Shown one piece after another: positions 4,893 through 7,112 of a DNA stretch of 7,112 nt. The notes under the pieces were generated by a model, which saw nothing but the letters and a program-made list of their open reading frames with translations, was not told the DNA's origin and did not search any database. Made by a program: the position numbers and the translations under genes. Position 1 is the first letter of the stretch; every line of letters begins with the position of its first letter. The stretch is from Spirochaetaceae bacterium (lineage in GTDB: Bacteria > Spirochaetota > Spirochaetia > Treponematales > Breznakiellaceae), in assembly GCA_031290405.1 (NCBI GenBank), contig JAITNO010000112.1, forward strand, positions 1-7,112, written 5' to 3'.

Positions 4893-5828
4893 TTACTCCG
4901 CTTTCACGAAGCCGCAGCTCCAATGCCAGACGGGCCGGGCAAGATCGCCGGGGAAAGGATTTACTTGGGTGAAGTCGGGAAGCTGAGGGCTCTCAGCCTC
5001 CCATTCTTGGTAGTAGCCGTCCTGTATGTCGAACTCTTCGAGCAGTGAAAGTGCTGCGTCATACTCTTCCCTGGTGATGCGCCGCGCGGGAGTGTAGTAG
5101 TTGAGGTCGAGCGGGGGAGTGTACTGGGTCATCAGGGAGAACTTCGCGCGGCCCTTCGCGTTCCAATTGAACCACTTGAGGACGTCGCGGGTCGATTCGA
5201 GCTGGTTGGGCATCACAAGGTGGCGGATGATGACGTTGCCGGGTCTAAGAGAGAGCATCCTCTCTATCGTGCGGGTGGCGTTGCAGGGATAATCGCAGGG
5301 AATGATGTATTTGTCGGCGACGCTGGGATCGATCATCTTAAGATCGGGGAGGTAAACGTCTACAAGGTCGCGCACGCAGTTGAGGGCGATGCTGGTTTCA
5401 TAGGCCGAGGTGTTCCAGAGTATAGGGAGGGTGAGGCCGGCGGCTTTCGCGGCGTACAGGCCGTCGGCGATGGCGGGGGCCGCATGGCTGCCGGTCACAA
5501 TGTTGATGTTTTCGGCGCCTCGGCTCTGAAGGGCCAGGCAAATGCGGACGAACTCGTTCCGGTCGACGGCGGCGCCGACGTGGCGCTGGGATATTTGGAC
5601 GTTCTGACAGTAGGCGCAGCGGAGGCTGCATCCGGTAACGAAGACGGCGCCTGAGCCGCCGGGGCCGCAGACGGGCGGTTCCTCGCCGTGGTGGACGACG
5701 GCGCTGGCGAGGCGGAGGGTTTCTCCTTCGCGGCAGGTGTTGAGGATGGTGTTGGCGTATCCTTGTCGTCGGTCGTAGCGGCAAAGACGGGGACAGAGGA
5801 CGCATTCCGCGTAAATGTTGTTTGACAT
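4893..5828 (-). CDS. radical SAM protein, PflX-like (COG1313 type)
   Basis: A 311-residue radical SAM enzyme related to pyruvate formate-lyase activating proteins. The 4Fe-4S/SAM motif CxxxCxxC is CSLRCAYC (Cys67, Cys71, Cys74) and is followed by QNVQIS, as in the PflX group. GSGAVFVTGC precedes it. An N-terminal cysteine cluster, CVLCPRLC (Cys9, Cys12, Cys16) with Cys32 further on, is also typical of PflX and could bind another metal centre. Later segments include LPDLKMIDP and RHLVMPNQ. The real substrate of this group is not established, and no glycyl radical enzyme is in the window, so an activase role is only an analogy. The ATG at 5828 fits the family start; its ribosome binding site is weak (AGG at 5 nt). 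It is divergent from the small cysteine-rich gene. Confidence 0.88.
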   Translation of the reverse strand: MSNNIYAECVLCPRLCRYDRRQGYANTILNTCREGETLRLASAVVHHGEEPPVCGPGGSGAVFVTGCSLRCAYCQNVQISQRHVGAAVDRNEFVRICLALQSRGAENINIVTGSHAAPAIADGLYAAKAAGLTLPILWNTSAYETSIALNCVRDLVDVYLPDLKMIDPSVADKYIIPCDYPCNATRTIERMLSLRPGNVIIRHLVMPNQLESTRDVLKWFNWNAKGRAKFSLMTQYTPPLDLNYYTPARRITREEYDAALSLLEEFDIQDGYYQEWEAESPQLPDFTQVNPFPGDLARPVWHWSCGFVKAE

Positions 5829-5834
5829 GACGGC

Positions 5835-5867
5835 CTATCATACTCTAGTATTGCGGTTCTATGATAG
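5835..5867. promoter_or_regulatory. divergent TATGAT inverted repeat
   Basis: CTATCATA (5835-5842) and TATGATAG (5860-5867) are perfect 8-bp inverted arms with 17 bp between them. Each arm contains a -10-like TATGAT pointing outward: to the minus strand for the radical SAM gene (ATG 8 nt further on) and to the plus strand for the small cysteine-rich gene and cca. No -35 boxes are visible. It is either a pair of back-to-back promoters or an operator shared by both genes. If the minus element is used, the radical SAM transcript would have almost no leader. Confidence 0.5.
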
Positions 5868-6085
5868 ACATTGTGATTGGCGATGATGGTGTGGGGGGGA
5901 CGGGGGCGCGCGCGCCTGATTGTCTGCGCTGCGCGCACTTGAGCATTACCTGGAATGCGGCCTTCCCCTATGCGTGCGCGGTGTTCCCCGGCGACATCTA
6001 CCGCGCGCTCCCCGGTGTGGCGGTGCGGAACGCTACGGGCTTGTGCTGCCCGGCGTTTTGCGCGAAGGCGGGGATAAAAGGGTGA
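5861..6085 (+). CDS. small cysteine-rich (zinc-ribbon-like) protein
   Basis: A 74-residue protein of no established function. Its core CLRCAHLSITWNAAFPYAC (21-39), followed by a Cys-Cys (62-63) and PAF, fits a small bacterial family I recall with the pattern CxxC, TWD-x-FPYGC, G-x-x-C-x-x-F. Cys21, Cys24, Cys39 and Cys63 could hold one zinc ion. No signal peptide or membrane segment is seen. The stop codon overlaps the GTG start of cca by 4 nt (GTGA), which argues that it is really translated and coupled to cca. The start is uncertain: ATG 5861 has no Shine-Dalgarno site and overlaps a TATGAT, and GTGs at 5873 and 5891 are alternatives. A role tied to tRNA or RNA is only suggested by the neighbour. 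Confidence 0.7.
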   Translation: MIDIVIGDDGVGGTGARAPDCLRCAHLSITWNAAFPYACAVFPGDIYRALPGVAVRNATGLCCPAFCAKAGIKG

Positions 6086-7112
6086 AGCTTCGCATCGACC
6101 CTCTGCTTGTGGAGATGGCGCGGGTGTTCAATGCGCGGGGGAAGCGGGTGTTTCTTGTGGGGGGCGCGGTGCGCGATATGCTGCGGGGCGCGGCGGCGCA
6201 CGACTGGGACTTGGCGAGCGACGCTTTGCCGGCGGAGGTGTGCGCGATGTTCGGCCATGTGATTAAGACGGGGCTGAAGCACGGGACGGTAACGGTGATT
6301 TTTCGCGGGCGAGCGGTGGAGGTTACGACGTTTCGGACGGAGGCGGGCTACGCGGACGGGCGGCGCCCCGATGAGGTGCGCTTTGCGGCGACGGTCGAGG
6401 AGGATCTTTCGCGCCGCGACTTCACGATGAACGCGGTGGCGCTGGAGCTGCCGTCGGGGGCGCCGGTGGACCCGTTTGGCGGGGCAGAGGACATACGGCG
6501 CCGCCTGATTCGCTGCGTGGGGCAGGCGGCGGAGCGTTTTGCGGAGGACGGGCTGCGTCCCCTGCGGGCTCTGCGCTTTGCCGCGACGCTGGGTTTTGCG
6601 CTTGACGAGGGCATGGAGGGGGCGATAGCCGGCGCGCTGGGGGTAACGGCGATGGTGTCGGCGGAGCGGGTGCGCGACGAGCTTGAGAAGATCGTCCTTT
6701 CGGACAATCCGGCGGCGGCGCTGGACGCGATGGAACGCACGGGTTTGCTGCGCCTCATCCTGCCGGAGCTGGCCGCGTGCGTGGGCGTCGAACAGAAGGG
6801 CCGTCACCGCTTTGACGTATACGAGCACAGCGTGCGGGCGCTTGAGTACGCGGCGCGGATGAAGGCGGGGCTGGAGGTGCGCCTGGCCGCGCTGCTGCAC
6901 GATGTGGGGAAGCCGTCGGCGGCGGCCCTGGACGAGCGGGGAGTCTGGACGTTTTACAACCACGAGCGGGCGTCGGCGGAGCTTGTCCGCGCCGCGCTCT
7001 TCCGTCTGCGCTTTCCAAACAGGGTGATTGACCGCGTTGTGCACCTGGTCGCCGAGCATATGTTTCACTACGAGGATGTCTGGAACGACGCGGCGGTGCG
7101 GCGCTTTATCGC
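6082..7112 (+). CDS. cca: CCA tRNA nucleotidyltransferase with HD domain, 3' partial
   Basis: Adds or repairs the 3' CCA of tRNAs from CTP and ATP without a nucleic acid template. Residues 1-343 are in the window; the gene runs off the right edge. Class II polymerase head motifs are LVGGAVRDMLRG (25-36), the metal-binding pair Asp41/Asp43 in HDWDLASDA, RRDFTMNA (111-118) and DPFGG (130-134). RALRFAATLGF (162-172) and AERVRDELEKI (194-204) match the neck/base-recognition region. An HD phosphohydrolase domain follows, with YEHS (247-250), LLHDVGKP (271-278) and NHERAS (293-298). The GTG start at 6082 overlaps the stop of the upstream small gene (GTGA), implying translational coupling. The enzyme is needed here because neither the tRNA-Arg nor the tmRNA in this window encodes CCA. 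Confidence 0.95.
   Translation, partial: MKLRIDPLLVEMARVFNARGKRVFLVGGAVRDMLRGAAAHDWDLASDALPAEVCAMFGHVIKTGLKHGTVTVIFRGRAVEVTTFRTEAGYADGRRPDEVRFAATVEEDLSRRDFTMNAVALELPSGAPVDPFGGAEDIRRRLIRCVGQAAERFAEDGLRPLRALRFAATLGFALDEGMEGAIAGALGVTAMVSAERVRDELEKIVLSDNPAAALDAMERTGLLRLILPELAACVGVEQKGRHRFDVYEHSVRALEYAARMKAGLEVRLAALLHDVGKPSAAALDERGVWTFYNHERASAELVRAALFRLRFPNRVIDRVVHLVAEHMFHYEDVWNDAAVRRFI

Noticed and set aside
4823..4972. Possible 49-residue protein with one hydrophobic segment (LWVGALVLFIFCSLLFALYV)
   Set aside because: No ribosome binding site, hydrophobicity largely produced by the pyrimidine heptamer repeat, and an 80-bp overlap with the 3' end of the radical SAM gene.
5998..7068. 356-codon open frame on the minus strand opposite cca
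   Set aside because: Arg/His/Pro-rich antisense shadow; the plus-strand cca frame carries all the enzyme motifs.

Overview
The window is a bacterial chromosomal stretch made almost entirely of housekeeping genes. It has high GC, bacterial one-piece tmRNA and tRNA genes, and strong Shine-Dalgarno sites in front of only some genes. Neither the tRNA nor the tmRNA encodes its CCA end, and a CCA-adding enzyme lies at the right edge. The phylum cannot be fixed from this sequence. A Gram-negative lineage such as the PVC group (Kiritimatiellota/Lentisphaerota) is only a low-confidence guess. No phage, transposon or CRISPR signal was seen.

Left part (1-2121): pyrG (CTP synthase) lies on the minus strand and is divergent from ssrA (tmRNA, plus strand) across 130 bp. 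That gap holds a GC-rich dyad and a TTGACA -35 box for ssrA. The tmRNA tag reads ARNDNYSYALAA.

Middle part (2126-3642): a plus-strand translation cluster runs rpsP (ribosomal protein S16), khpA (KH-domain RNA-binding protein), tRNA-Arg(UCG) and rpe (ribulose-phosphate 3-epimerase). rpsP-khpA is a common pair, but the usual next genes rimM and trmD are absent. A long imperfect hairpin separates rpsP from khpA. rpe begins 10 nt after the tRNA and has no Shine-Dalgarno site.

Right-middle part (3643-5828): a 187-bp gap after rpe folds on paper into a closed, multi-hairpin RNA ending in a T-run, followed by a TATGAT promoter element. Next comes a DapF-fold racemase/epimerase gene that is not a canonical dapF and looks closer to the CntK-type histidine racemases. 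It converges on a minus-strand PflX-like radical SAM gene. The 184-bp convergent gap contains the most unusual DNA of the window: three 14-bp palindromes at an exact 21-bp period, followed by a 7-bp-period pyrimidine-rich repeat.

Right part (5829-7112): a small cysteine-rich protein gene is divergent from the radical SAM gene across a perfect 8-bp inverted repeat made of two TATGAT elements. It overlaps the start of cca (tRNA nucleotidyltransferase, cut by the window end) by GTGA. Functionally the window links nucleotide supply (pyrG), ribosome rescue (ssrA), ribosome assembly/RNA binding (rpsP, khpA), tRNA supply and tRNA 3'-end maturation (tRNA-Arg, cca). No single new multi-gene system is evident. 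The best candidates for undescribed biology are the 21-bp palindrome array, the putative structured RNA and the DapF-like enzyme of unknown substrate.
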